Notes under the pieces: generated by a model
Database searches by the model: none
Seen by the model: only the letters and a program-made list of their open reading frames with translations
Told to the model about the DNA's origin: nothing
Program-made: the position numbers and the translations under genes
NCBI GenBank assembly: GCA_018821535.1
Contig: JAHJLV010000026.1
Location: 124,001-188,000, forward strand
Source: Pseudomonadota bacterium
GTDB taxonomy: Bacteria > Desulfobacterota > Desulfobacteria > Desulfobacterales > Desulfobacteraceae
DNA length: 64,000 nt
Direction of reading: 5' to 3'
In this document: piece by piece, positions 52,136 through 61,322 of the stretch
How positions within the stretch are numbered: the first letter of the stretch is position 1
Layout: each line of letters begins with the position of its first letter

Positions 52136-53422
52136 TTAATTCAAATAAAGATTGGAGTTGGCAATTTCACCTTTTATGGCAGTGGCCGCTGCGGTTGCAG
52201 GGCTCATCAGATGGACCATGCCGCCTTTTCCCATACGGCCGTTAAAATTACGATTGGTTGTGGCTGCCGCAACTTCACCCTCTGCCAGCACCCCGTTGCT
52301 CATCCCCAGACATGCCCCGCAGGTGGGATTGGTCACACAAAACCCGGCGTCCATAAAAATTTTAATAATGCCTTCATCCAGTGCTTTAGAATAAATCTCC
52401 GGTGTCGCAGGAGAAACAATTCCTCTGACATGACTGCTGATTTTATTGCCTTTTAAAATCTGTGCGGCAATCCGCAGATCTTCCAGGCGGCCGTTGGTGC
52501 ACGAACCGATATACACCTGGTCCACTTTTGTGCCAGCCATTTCTGATACCGGTTTTACATTGTCCGGCTTATAACCGAATGTGCTCAAAGGGCACAGATC
52601 ACTTACATCAATGGTTTTTGTTTTTGCATATACCGCATCCGGATCAGATGAAAATTTTGAAAACGCTTTCAAAGCAGCTTCTTTAGATGCATATTCGTCT
52701 TTAATAAATTCCCACAGATAGTTTACCGTTGTCATGTCCGGCAGACAGATTCCGCTGGTGGCACCGGCTTCAACCGCCATATTGGCCAGGGTCATGCGCT
52801 GATCCATATTCATCTGATCCACGACATTTCCGGCAAATTCGATGACCATATTGGTGGCCCCGTTCACGGTCAGCTCCTGGATGACCTTTAAAATAATGTC
52901 CTTGGCATACACTCCGGGTTTCAGGGTTCCGACAATATCAATCTTGTAGGTCTGGGGCGTTTTAAACGTACACACCCCTTTTAAAATACCCACCTCCAGA
53001 TCTGTTGTGCCAACTCCTGCTGCAAAGGCACCAAAAGCGCCATGGGTGCAGGTATGGGAATCTCCCATGATAATGGTAAATCCAGGGCGGACAAATCCTT
53101 TTTCCGGGAAAATAGCATGGCACACGCCATTTTGACCGATATCAAAAAAGTCCCTGATCCCGTGACGGTTTGCCCAGTCGCGCAGTATTTTCCCCTGCAT
53201 GGCAGTCTTGGAATCTTTTGCCGGCGTGACATGATCAATCACCGCCTTGATTTTATCCGGATCAAATACCCGGTCTTTTCCTCTGGCCACCAGATCCTGG
53301 ATGGCTGTCGGTGTTGTGATCTCATGACAGAAAACCCGGTCCAGCCTTAAAACACTGACATCCCCGAACGGTTCGTCCACCAGATGTGCCTCAAAAATTT
53401 TTTCTGCAATGGTTTTTCCCAT
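52136..53422 (-). CDS. leuC: 3-isopropylmalate dehydratase-family large subunit
   Basis: The 428-residue protein has the aconitase-superfamily Fe-S subunit features: IIMGDSHTCTHGAFGAFAAG (about 120-139), the first cluster Cys in IGSCTNGRLEDLR and the other two in NPTCGACLGMSNG (about 360-372). At 428 residues it belongs to the shorter archaeal/HacA-like LeuC branch, not the ~465-residue E. coli type. Roles in leucine synthesis or another hydro-lyase reaction, even aconitate hydration, are possible. It is 15 bases downstream of a XRE-cupin regulator and upstream of leuD, an arrangement that suggests metabolite-controlled expression. Confidence 0.87.
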   Translation of the reverse strand: MGKTIAEKIFEAHLVDEPFGDVSVLRLDRVFCHEITTPTAIQDLVARGKDRVFDPDKIKAVIDHVTPAKDSKTAMQGKILRDWANRHGIRDFFDIGQNGVCHAIFPEKGFVRPGFTIIMGDSHTCTHGAFGAFAAGVGTTDLEVGILKGVCTFKTPQTYKIDIVGTLKPGVYAKDIILKVIQELTVNGATNMVIEFAGNVVDQMNMDQRMTLANMAVEAGATSGICLPDMTTVNYLWEFIKDEYASKEAALKAFSKFSSDPDAVYAKTKTIDVSDLCPLSTFGYKPDNVKPVSEMAGTKVDQVYIGSCTNGRLEDLRIAAQILKGNKISSHVRGIVSPATPEIYSKALDEGIIKIFMDAGFCVTNPTCGACLGMSNGVLAEGEVAAATTNRNFNGRMGKGGMVHLMSPATAAATAIKGEIANSNLYLN

Positions 53423-53437
53423 TTTTCTCTCCCGATA

Positions 53438-54022
53438 TTAAGATGTTTTTTCTCCAAAATAATCTTCACCATCTGCCGGGGTGACCACCCAGTACGCCTG
53501 GAAAACCGCATCAGATGAGTTTTTAATCACATGGGGAATCTGTGAAAAAAAAGACACCGAATCCCCTGTAGTCAATTCATACGTGTCCTGCCCGTAAAGA
53601 AGCGTTGCGCAACCTTTGACAACAATGCCAAGCTCCCGGCCCAGGTGACCGTCACCATCATCTCCTCTTTGCTGCCCCGGTTCAAGCTCAAGGAAAAATG
53701 CATTAAAGGAATGATTCCCCCTGGCCTGACTTTTCCCGCAAAGCGTCTCATATTTAAAGCCTTTGCGCTGATAGATCTTTCTTTGATCCTGTTTGATGAT
53801 CTCCACCCGGGAAGATATCTCATAGTCCTTGAAAAATTTATCCGGTGAAACGCCATACACATCCAGAATCTGAAGCAGCGTATCCAAAGACGGCGAAATC
53901 CGGTTCCTTTCAATCTGTGAAAGCAGACTGGAACTGACCCCGGCTTTTGCTGTCACTTCCTTTATGGTAAGGTTTCTTGAACTCCTGATAGCCCTGAGCA
54001 GTGCACCTAATTTTGTTTTCAT
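53438..54022 (-). CDS. XRE-family regulator with C-terminal cupin domain
   Basis: The 194-residue protein has a Cro/C1-type helix-turn-helix (about 5-62; NLTIKEVTAKAGVSSSLLSQIERNR, partly shown) and a cupin ligand-binding domain (about 110-185; HLGRELGIVVKGCATLLYG, YELTTGDSVSFFSQIPHVIKN). Members of this class sense small metabolites and often repress their own operon. It is the first gene of a three-gene unit with leuC and leuD, and a palindrome overlaps its promoter, so autoregulation is likely. The ligand is unknown; a product or substrate of the linked hydratase is a reasonable guess. Confidence 0.88.
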   Translation of the reverse strand: MKTKLGALLRAIRSSRNLTIKEVTAKAGVSSSLLSQIERNRISPSLDTLLQILDVYGVSPDKFFKDYEISSRVEIIKQDQRKIYQRKGFKYETLCGKSQARGNHSFNAFFLELEPGQQRGDDGDGHLGRELGIVVKGCATLLYGQDTYELTTGDSVSFFSQIPHVIKNSSDAVFQAYWVVTPADGEDYFGEKTS

Positions 54023-54038
54023 GATTCCCGAATTATTT

Positions 54039-54073
54039 TTAAGTATAATTAATTTTAATTTAATAATACTTAA
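54039..54073. promoter_or_regulatory. Candidate operator of the XRE-cupin/leuCD operon
   Basis: TTAAGTAT (54039-54046) and ATACTTAA (54066-54073) are perfect 8-base inverted arms, 19 bases apart. One arm covers the -10 (TATTAT, 54063-54068) of the minus-strand promoter. Confidence 0.45.
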
Positions 54074-54090
54074 GACATTGCGGTTGTCAA
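54063..54090 (-). promoter_or_regulatory. Candidate promoter of the XRE-cupin/leuCD operon
   Basis: TTGACA and TATTAT separated by 16 bases on the minus strand, about 40 bases before the regulator's start; 11 of 12 consensus positions match. Confidence 0.55.
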
Positions 54091-54183
54091 CTTATTTTTT
54101 CTCCAAAACGCTCTCCAAAGATAGTTTTTTCTTGACAGTAATACCGTACGGATAATAGATAAGCCAAAGGGAGAAATACATAT

Positions 54184-56307
54184 ATGTCGTCAGAAAACAA
54201 TGCGGCGCAGTCAAAACAGACCAGTGATGTGAATGCCAAAAATTCACTGATTACAAAAATTGCTCTGTTTTTAAATTATCTGAGCAAAGATAATCACGAA
54301 AAACTGCTTCGTGACATTCAAAAATCCGACTCCCCTGCCCAGGTGGATATTTTAAAACTCATGCTGGAAAAAAAATATGTCAGTCAAAAGGATATCGCTG
54401 ATCTTAAAAAAACCTGTCTGAGTTTTGCAAAAGCACAAAGCGACATGCGATTCGGTTCATTATGCATTGATTTCGGGTTCCTGACCCAGAGCAATCTGAA
54501 TCTGGCATTAGAAGAACAGGCAAGGCTTTCCCAAGCCGGCCAACATATCATGCTCGGAGATCTTCTGGTGGATGCAGGCATGCTTTCTGTCCGGCAGCGA
54601 ACCCTGATCCTGCAGAAACAAAAATTAAACAATGTTGTCAGCAAAACAGCTGCCCCGGATACTCAACAGGAAAAACAGACAGACAATCAAGCGGACAATA
54701 AAACAGACAGTTTTCCGGAAGACATCGCCCAGGAATCGCTCCCGACATTCAACAAAGCCCATATGCGGGAAATCAGAGAATCCGAAATTATTATTTACAT
54801 ACAGAATGATGCGCTGAAAGCCTTTATCCAGAAAACAGATACTTTTGACAAAGATATGCTTTTAAGCGATTTAAAATTTCTTCTGGAAAAAAACGGCATT
54901 ATCTACGGGATTTCCGATGACAGCAGGCTGGAAGACTTCATTGAAAATGATACATACCTGGAAACCCCTTTTGAAGCGGCAAATGGCATCGACGCTGTTG
55001 ATGGTACAGATGCACAGGTCATTTACATGTTTGAAAAAGACTATCTTAAACCCGGTGCCCTGGCAGAGGATGGCACCATCGATTTCAAGGACAGGGGCGA
55101 TATTCCTTTTGTAAAACAAGGCGATGTCCTTGCTGAAAAAATTCCGCCAAAACCCGGCAAGGATGGAATAACTGTTTACGGGGACACTATCCTGAAAAAA
55201 GCCCCCGCAGACCTCAGTTTCAGACTGGGAAAAAATGTTTCTCTTTCAAGGGATGGCCTGAAGGTCACCTCGGATGTGGAAGGAAACCCCAAATTAAGCC
55301 AGACAGATGAGCTTTCTGTAAATGATGCCTATTTCATAGAAGGGGATGTGGATTATACCACAGGCCATATCAAATTTGATAAAAACGTATTCATCACCGG
55401 CTCCATCAAAAGCGGTTTCAGGGTTGAAGCCATTGATGTCGTGGCCAGTACCATTGATGGCGGAATTGTCAAGGCTGAAGGAAATGTCTTTGTTCAAAAC
55501 GGCGTAACCGAATCCACCATAGAGGCAAAGGGAAATATCCGGGCAAGTTTCATGCACAGATCCCAGGCCGCCTGCATGGGCAATATGAATATTGTAAAAG
55601 AAATTGCCGACACAAAGGTTATTATTGAAGGAACCTTTGAAATGCCAAGGGGCAAAATGTTTTCATCCTCTGTCTGTGCCAGGGGCGGTGTAAAAATATA
55701 TAATATCGGCTCGGAAAAAGCAAAACCATCCACGATTACAGTGGGGACTTCAATGTATTTTGACAAGGAAATGGCCAGCATTGATCAGAATATTGAAACC
55801 CGTCAACGATTGCTTGAAAGCAAAACCCTTGATAAGGACAAAATTGAAGCCCAGCTCATTGAAATTAATGAAAGAATGGCTGCTTACGATAAATCCAGAA
55901 AACGGACCCTGTCCATGATACAAGAGGTAAAGAAAAATTCTCCTGATAAAACAGACCTTTTTCAAAAAAGTCTGGATGAGGCTGAACAAAAGATCCAGGA
56001 CTTAAGAGACCAGAAATTTGTTTTAGACAACCGGATGAAAAAGATCGATCAGGCCATTGAAAGATGCTCAGACGCTGTCAAGGTCAGCGTAAAAGAAAAA
56101 CTTACCCTGAAACGCCGCAATAAAAACAACCCGGCCAAACCCATTGTCGAGGTTTCAGGCAAAGCCCTTGCAGGGACCAGAATCAACGGCAAACACGCCA
56201 AGCTGGTATTAAATCATACCGTGTCCCGGTCCAGAATCATGGAAATGAATACAGACACCCCGGAAGGCTCACGAAAAGGCTGGGAAATGATTATCTCCAA
56301 TATTTAA
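54184..56307 (+). CDS. FapA-family (DUF342) protein
   Basis: The 707-residue protein has a variable helical N-terminus (about 1-190) with a Gln/Asp/Lys-rich linker, a DUF342/FapA region (about 200-560; PFVKQGDVLAEKIPPKPGKDGITVYGD, split motif, and beta-helix-like repeats such as IEGDVDYTTGHIKFD and VVASTIDGGIVKAEGNVFVQ) and a C-terminal coiled coil (about 525-640). FapA-type proteins are cytoplasmic polymers-like scaffolds; some link to surface polysaccharide or flagellar-pole functions, but the role is poorly known. It is divergent from the XRE regulator. AGGGAGAAATACATAT precedes the ATG. TTGACA at 54132-54137 may be its -35. Confidence 0.85.
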   Translation: MSSENNAAQSKQTSDVNAKNSLITKIALFLNYLSKDNHEKLLRDIQKSDSPAQVDILKLMLEKKYVSQKDIADLKKTCLSFAKAQSDMRFGSLCIDFGFLTQSNLNLALEEQARLSQAGQHIMLGDLLVDAGMLSVRQRTLILQKQKLNNVVSKTAAPDTQQEKQTDNQADNKTDSFPEDIAQESLPTFNKAHMREIRESEIIIYIQNDALKAFIQKTDTFDKDMLLSDLKFLLEKNGIIYGISDDSRLEDFIENDTYLETPFEAANGIDAVDGTDAQVIYMFEKDYLKPGALAEDGTIDFKDRGDIPFVKQGDVLAEKIPPKPGKDGITVYGDTILKKAPADLSFRLGKNVSLSRDGLKVTSDVEGNPKLSQTDELSVNDAYFIEGDVDYTTGHIKFDKNVFITGSIKSGFRVEAIDVVASTIDGGIVKAEGNVFVQNGVTESTIEAKGNIRASFMHRSQAACMGNMNIVKEIADTKVIIEGTFEMPRGKMFSSSVCARGGVKIYNIGSEKAKPSTITVGTSMYFDKEMASIDQNIETRQRLLESKTLDKDKIEAQLIEINERMAAYDKSRKRTLSMIQEVKKNSPDKTDLFQKSLDEAEQKIQDLRDQKFVLDNRMKKIDQAIERCSDAVKVSVKEKLTLKRRNKNNPAKPIVEVSGKALAGTRINGKHAKLVLNHTVSRSRIMEMNTDTPEGSRKGWEMIISNI

Positions 56308-56936
56308 AACTTCTGTGCCCGTTCAAATTTTAATTTCCCCATAGACGCATACCCTTCCAGCAATTTTGCTGCGTTCTCAGATTCTGACTGCCTGATTTCA
56401 AACAAATGAACAATGGTATCCATGTATGCAGAATCTTTTATCCGGAACAAAAAAGGTGCCACCTGATTCAGCAGGATATCATTAAATTCATAGGGCAGTT
56501 CAACACGGAAAAGCACTGTATTAACCCATTCCAGGCGTTTTTTCATATCAATTGCCGCCTGCACGGATTCACTGTAAGCATCCATCAACCCTCTTACCCC
56601 AAGTTTTACCCCGCCAAAATACCGGGTGACAACAGCGGTCACCTGGGTTAACTGGTTTTTGAGCAATGTATTAAGCATGGGCTTGCCGGCAGTCCCGGAA
56701 GGTTCACCCGCATCAGAGCTGTGCATGATTTGCCCCTGATCGCCTAAAACATATGCCCAGCAGTTATGGGTGGCAGTCTTGTTCTCCTTTGAAATACGGC
56801 TGATAAACTGCTTTGCAGCCTCAATGTCTGCAACCCGTGCAAGCCTGCAGGTAAAAACAGAGCGTTTAATCTTCAGGGTTGCCTCCTGATAATCTTCAAT
56901 TGAATACAATATCTGCGTTTCATCCATGGGTTCCAT
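56304..56936 (-). CDS. YigZ/IMPACT-family protein
   Basis: The protein (about 210 residues) has the UPF0029 domain: IKRSVFTCRLARVADIEAAK, ATHNCWAYVLGD, SDAGEPSGTAGKPML and VTRYFGGVKLGVRGLMDAY, plus the small C-terminal domain. YigZ proteins bind nucleic acid or act in translational stress; the function is not firmly established. The start is uncertain: candidate ATGs exist at 56969, 56945, 56936 and 56927. I took 56936, which has ACGGA at a fair distance. Its last bases overlap the end of the convergent FapA-like gene. Confidence 0.88.
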   Translation of the reverse strand: MEPMDETQILYSIEDYQEATLKIKRSVFTCRLARVADIEAAKQFISRISKENKTATHNCWAYVLGDQGQIMHSSDAGEPSGTAGKPMLNTLLKNQLTQVTAVVTRYFGGVKLGVRGLMDAYSESVQAAIDMKKRLEWVNTVLFRVELPYEFNDILLNQVAPFLFRIKDSAYMDTIVHLFEIRQSESENAAKLLEGYASMGKLKFERAQKF

Positions 56937-57057
56937 ATAATACATATCCGTAAAAAAATAGAAATGCAAAAACCGCTCACAAAGAATAAAGATCAGCGTT
57001 TTCTTTACAAAAAAAATCTGCTACATATTTTTGCATGATACGCCATAAAGGAGACAC

Positions 57058-57879
57058 ATGAAACACCACAGACCCGATGCCATTGAAACCGCCCGTTTTT
57101 TCAAAAGCCGCATAAAACAGACGCCGTCCATCGGTTTTATCACCGGGACCGGACTTTCCGGGGCTCTGGAAACATTCACTATATCTCACCGGTTTGATTA
57201 TGCCCAGGTCCCTCATTTTCCTTTGTCCACTGTGCCAAGCCATAAAGGTCAGGTCAGTTTCGGTGATATCAAAGGGCACACGCTGATGATGATGCAGGGA
57301 CGATTCCATCTGTATGAAGGCTATTCTCCAGCCCAGGTCACGTTTCCCATCCGGGTCATGCAGGAGATGGGCGTTAAAATATTGATCCTGAGCAATGCCG
57401 CAGGAGGCATTAACCTGAATTTTTCAGACGGTGATATCATGGTGATTACCGATCATATTAATCTGACCGGGAAAAATCCGCTCACAGGACCCAATGAAGA
57501 TCAATGGGGGGTAAGATTTCCGGACATGATCCAGGTCTATGACCCGGAACTTGCCGCCATTGCGGCAGCTGCTGCAGAAAAATGCAATATCCGGATCCGA
57601 AAAGGGGTTTATGCAGGACTTGCCGGCCCCAGCCTTGAAACCCCTGCTGAAACACGATTCTTAAAAACCATCGGTGCCGATGCTGTGGGGTTTTCCACGG
57701 TCATGGAAGCCATTGCAGGCATACATGCGGATATGAACATTTTAGGGCTGTCTTTGATTACCAATATCAACAACCCGGATAAACCTGTTGCCACAAGTCT
57801 TCAAAGCGTTCTTGAAACCGCCCGGAGATCGGAACCTTCATTTAACAGACTGGTTTGTGAGATTATTTCAAGGATATAG
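57058..57879 (+). CDS. Purine nucleoside phosphorylase
   Basis: The 273-residue protein is a trimeric-type PNP that cleaves purine nucleosides with phosphate to base and ribose-1-phosphate. It has IGFITGTGLSGALE (phosphate loop), MMMQGRFHLYEGYSPAQVTFPIRVM, LSNAAGGINLNFSDGDIMVI, GPSLETPAETRF and LITNINN, with the Asn expected for purine base contact. GFSTVMEAI replaces the common GMSTVPE motif. It could also be a methylthioadenosine phosphorylase, but the general pattern favours PNP. AAAGGAGACAC directly precedes the ATG. Confidence 0.93.
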   Translation: MKHHRPDAIETARFFKSRIKQTPSIGFITGTGLSGALETFTISHRFDYAQVPHFPLSTVPSHKGQVSFGDIKGHTLMMMQGRFHLYEGYSPAQVTFPIRVMQEMGVKILILSNAAGGINLNFSDGDIMVITDHINLTGKNPLTGPNEDQWGVRFPDMIQVYDPELAAIAAAAAEKCNIRIRKGVYAGLAGPSLETPAETRFLKTIGADAVGFSTVMEAIAGIHADMNILGLSLITNINNPDKPVATSLQSVLETARRSEPSFNRLVCEIISRI

Positions 57880-57891
57880 ACAGACCTGAAT

Positions 57892-60180
57892 TTAACGGCC
57901 TGCGCCATCCAGAATATCACGGATCAGGCGGGATACATCTTTCACGGAAACAGGCTTGTTTAAAAAGCCTTTAATACCCTGAAGACCATACTGTTTCTTG
58001 TTGATATGCTCACCGAATCCGGTGCACAGAATAATGGGAATATCCGACCGGATTTCTGTTAATTTCTGCGCCAGTTGATAACCGGTCAGATCCGGCATGG
58101 TCAAATCCGTAACCACCAGATCAAATGCATCCGGGGCCTTGGCAAATGCCTCAGCTGCGCCGGGACTGTCCAGATGACAGGTCACATGATACCCCAGTTT
58201 TTCAAGCATATGCTGCACCATAAAAGCCACCTTTTTGTCATCATCCACCAGCAGAATATGTTCAGTGCCTTTTTGAATGGGCCGGTCTTCTTTTATCTTT
58301 TCTTCAGGTTTGTCATTCCCTGTATATACCGGAAGATACACCTCAAAGGTGCTGCCCTGGCCTTCTTGAGAGCTTACCGTGATATATCCCTTGTGTGACT
58401 GGATAATGCCATGAACCACAGAAAGGCCGATACCAGACCCCTTGCCCTCTTTTTTGGTGGTAAAAAACGGGTCGAATATCCGTTCCATGACAGCGGCTGA
58501 CATACCAGGGCCGGTATCTGAAATCTTCAGGTAAATATAGGACCCGGGACTGATCGGAAAAATCAGGTTATCCTCTTTAATTGTCGCCTCATCCAGACAA
58601 ACCTCCAGCACACCGCCATTTTCTTCCATGGCATGGTATGCATTGGAAATCAGGTTCATCACCACCTGATGGACCTGAACAGGGTCCACCATTATTAGTC
58701 CGCAATCAGAGTTAATCCGGGTTCTGACTTCAATGGTTGCCGGCAGAAAAGATTTTGCCAGCGCCAGGGCATCTTCCACAAAAATGTGGGGCTGCAGCAG
58801 CTTTAATTCATTATCCTTTTGTTTGGAAAATGTCAGCATCTGGTTGACCAGCCCCTTGGCATACATGGCGCAGTCATAGATAATCTGAAGGTGTTCTCTC
58901 TTTTTGGGATCTTCATCCCCTGTTTCCATCAACAGCATTTCAGAATATCCTGAAATCGGAGACAGAATATTGTTAAAATCATGGGCAATTCCACCGGCCA
59001 GGGTGCCGATCGCTTCCATTTTCTGGGCATACAATAGTTGTTTTTCAAGGGATTTTCTTTCTGATATATCAATTGCCATGGCCCGGATTTCAACAATTTT
59101 GCCCTGCTTATCCCGGACCGTATCCAGAGAAAGGCTGATCCAGATATGCTGATTATTTTTATTTTTAAACTTTATTTCAATGTCTCTGGCGGTTCTTCCC
59201 TGGGCAAGCATGGCAAATATCCGGTCTGGTGATGTTTTTTCATCATCACTTTCCACATGGTATTTCAGTATGTTTTTGCCTATCAGTTCTTCTCTGGTAT
59301 ACCCTGAAAGCTTTAAGGTGTTGTAATTGCATTTTGTCAGAATTCCCCTGGCATCCATGCTGAAATACGCTACAGGCGCATTTTCATAAAGATCACGATA
59401 TTTTTTTTCATTTGTAATCAGCTCCTGGGATGTCCTGCGCAGCAGCTTTTCTTTTTCCCATAACAGATGAGCCCCTCTTTTGCCTTTCAGCTGACCCAAA
59501 GACGCCAGGGAAACCATTTCCACCATCTGGATCATCAGATCAAATTTTTCTTTGAGCTCCTCTTCTCTGATAAATCGGGATTCAAGTTGTGCCATCAGAT
59601 CCGGATCTACGGTATTGACCACCAGAATGCCGTAATCCGGGATATAAATCGACACATAATTCTTTGCCTTGAAATGCTTGATGATATTCAAATCCACCCG
59701 CACTTTAATATCCGGCTCGCTGATGATCTCCCCGTTGTATGAATAAAACGGAATTTCCACATACCGGTCATCAATTTTATAAATATTTGATGAAATATCC
59801 GGACTGAAAAGAATGCTGATGCCCTGAGTATAATAATTCGCACAGGTTCTCAGCATATAGGCAATAATACCGTCATTGTCTTCCAGCTGACCCTGATCAT
59901 TTTTTTTAAAAAAATACACCGGACTCAGTTTTTTCAGCCGGACAAAAAAGGTTCCAAAATATCTGAGTAAGCATCCTCTGAAACCGTATCCATCAAACAT
60001 GTCCATAACCCCCCGGTCCCAGTCGCTTGCGGGGAGAAATCTGATTTTTGACGCATTGGTCCCGTAAAGAACACCCACCTGTTGCGCCTGCAACAGATCA
60101 AGCGTGATTCTTAACAGTTTTTTCAAAGGATTGCCCCGTTGAAAAAATCCTTTTTCCATTTGATCGGTAACCGTTTTCAC
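57892..60180 (-). CDS. Hybrid histidine kinase (GAF-like, PAS, HisKA, HATPase, REC)
   Basis: The 762-residue soluble protein has an N-terminal GAF-like region (about 10-210), a helical linker, a PAS domain (about 260-380; YRDLYENAPVAYFSMDARGIL), HisKA with phospho-acceptor His in GGIAHDFNNILSPI (about 400), an HATPase domain (DTGPGMSAAVMERIFDPFFTTK, GSGIGLSVVHGI) and a C-terminal receiver (about 640-758; LLVDDDKKVAFMV, DLVVTDLTMPDLTG). No transmembrane segment is seen. Cognate output protein is not adjacent. It is convergent with the PNP gene and divergent from the DHH gene. Confidence 0.92.
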   Translation of the reverse strand: MKTVTDQMEKGFFQRGNPLKKLLRITLDLLQAQQVGVLYGTNASKIRFLPASDWDRGVMDMFDGYGFRGCLLRYFGTFFVRLKKLSPVYFFKKNDQGQLEDNDGIIAYMLRTCANYYTQGISILFSPDISSNIYKIDDRYVEIPFYSYNGEIISEPDIKVRVDLNIIKHFKAKNYVSIYIPDYGILVVNTVDPDLMAQLESRFIREEELKEKFDLMIQMVEMVSLASLGQLKGKRGAHLLWEKEKLLRRTSQELITNEKKYRDLYENAPVAYFSMDARGILTKCNYNTLKLSGYTREELIGKNILKYHVESDDEKTSPDRIFAMLAQGRTARDIEIKFKNKNNQHIWISLSLDTVRDKQGKIVEIRAMAIDISERKSLEKQLLYAQKMEAIGTLAGGIAHDFNNILSPISGYSEMLLMETGDEDPKKREHLQIIYDCAMYAKGLVNQMLTFSKQKDNELKLLQPHIFVEDALALAKSFLPATIEVRTRINSDCGLIMVDPVQVHQVVMNLISNAYHAMEENGGVLEVCLDEATIKEDNLIFPISPGSYIYLKISDTGPGMSAAVMERIFDPFFTTKKEGKGSGIGLSVVHGIIQSHKGYITVSSQEGQGSTFEVYLPVYTGNDKPEEKIKEDRPIQKGTEHILLVDDDKKVAFMVQHMLEKLGYHVTCHLDSPGAAEAFAKAPDAFDLVVTDLTMPDLTGYQLAQKLTEIRSDIPIILCTGFGEHINKKQYGLQGIKGFLNKPVSVKDVSRLIRDILDGAGR

Positions 60181-60265
60181 AGATATTGTCTCTCAGTCTC
60201 TTTGAAAGAATGAAAACCAAAGGCAAATACATATTTTTTTCATATCAAACCAGAAAAACCCTTAC

Positions 60266-60293
60266 CGGTCAAGCCAAAACTCAAATTTGACCG
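60266..60293. repeat. Inverted repeat CGGTCAA / TTGACCG
   Basis: Seven-base perfect arms (60266-60272 and 60287-60293) with a 14-base spacer in the region between the divergent histidine-kinase and DHH genes; may be a regulator site. Confidence 0.35.
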
Positions 60294-60319
60294 TTTAAAT
60301 AATCATTCTTGAAAACCAG

Positions 60320-60344
60320 CAGGATTTAATCTATTTTAATCCTG
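60320..60344. repeat. Inverted repeat CAGGATT / AATCCTG
   Basis: Seven-base perfect arms with an 11-base spacer, about 55 bases before the DHH gene. No T-tract follows on either strand, which argues against a terminator. Confidence 0.35.
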
Positions 60345-60398
60345 AAAAAAAGACCCGTTTTTTTACAGCAGTTCATTTAAATCCAGAAAGAGGCTCCC

Positions 60399-61319
60399 AT
60401 GAGAATAGTAACCCGACCCGATTTTGACGGCATTGTCTGTGCCATGCTGATTTTACAGGCCACCCGTACCAACGCTGAAATCCGCTGGGTTGAGCCCCAT
60501 GATATCCAGGCAGATAAAATTGAAATTTTAAAAGGGGATATCTTAGCCAATCTGCCCTATGCGCCAAATTGTGACCTGTGGTTTGATCATCATGTTTCCA
60601 ATATGCCCGAAAAAGAATTCCCAACCAAAGAAATCAAAGGTGCATTTGACATTGCCCCGTCTGCTGCTGGCGTGGTGTATACATATTATCAGCAAAAAGG
60701 GCTTTTAGACAACCAGTATGATGAACTTATCGCCCAGACCGATATCATTGACGGTGCATTCCTGAATCAGGACCAGGTAAGATTTCCCCAGAAATATCCC
60801 TATATTCTTTTATCCATGACCATAAAAAACAAGGAATATGAGGATATCAACTACTGGAATCATCTGGTTCAGCTTTTAAAACACACCCCCATTGAAAAAA
60901 TCATTGAAGATGAACAGGTAAAACTGCGAAGTGACAACGTCATAGCGGAAAATGCAGCCTATGAAAACCATCTTCTGAAACATACCCGCGTCGTCAATGA
61001 CATATCCATTACCGATTTCAGAAACCTTGACCCGGTACCGGACGGCAACCGGTTTTTCACCTACTGCCTTTTTCCCGAAAGCATTGCCAGCGTAAAAATC
61101 CGGTATGGCTCCCCTGATAAAAAACAGGTCATTGTCAGTATCGGCCGCAGCATCTTCAATAAACAGTGCAAGGTTAATGTGGGCAACCTTCTGGCCCGGT
61201 TCGGCGGCGGTGGTCATGCCGGAGCCGGCGGCTGCACCCTGGATGCAAACACCGCTGATGCATCCATTGAACAGATGCTTGATGCCCTGTTCAAAAATCA
61301 AAACAAGATGTTTGAGTGA
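60399..61319 (+). CDS. DHH-family phosphoesterase
   Basis: The 306-residue protein has the DHH domain at the N-terminus (RPDFDGIVCAMLI, about 5-17; LWFDHHVSN, about 61-69; AQTDIIDGA, about 116-124) and a DHHA1-like C-terminal part ending with ARFGGGGHAGAGGCTLD. Such proteins hydrolyse oligonucleotides (nanoRNA), pAp, cyclic dinucleotides or polyphosphate; the exact substrate cannot be told. All metal-binding Asp/His residues expected are visible. Ribosome-site AGAGGCTCCC precedes the ATG. Confidence 0.87.
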   Translation: MRIVTRPDFDGIVCAMLILQATRTNAEIRWVEPHDIQADKIEILKGDILANLPYAPNCDLWFDHHVSNMPEKEFPTKEIKGAFDIAPSAAGVVYTYYQQKGLLDNQYDELIAQTDIIDGAFLNQDQVRFPQKYPYILLSMTIKNKEYEDINYWNHLVQLLKHTPIEKIIEDEQVKLRSDNVIAENAAYENHLLKHTRVVNDISITDFRNLDPVPDGNRFFTYCLFPESIASVKIRYGSPDKKQVIVSIGRSIFNKQCKVNVGNLLARFGGGGHAGAGGCTLDANTADASIEQMLDALFKNQNKMFE

Positions 61320-61322
61320 AAA

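Noticed and set aside
54132..54157. TTGACA and ATAATA as the promoter of the FapA-like gene
   Set aside because: Spacing of 14 bases is too short for confidence; kept only as a remark in the gene entry.
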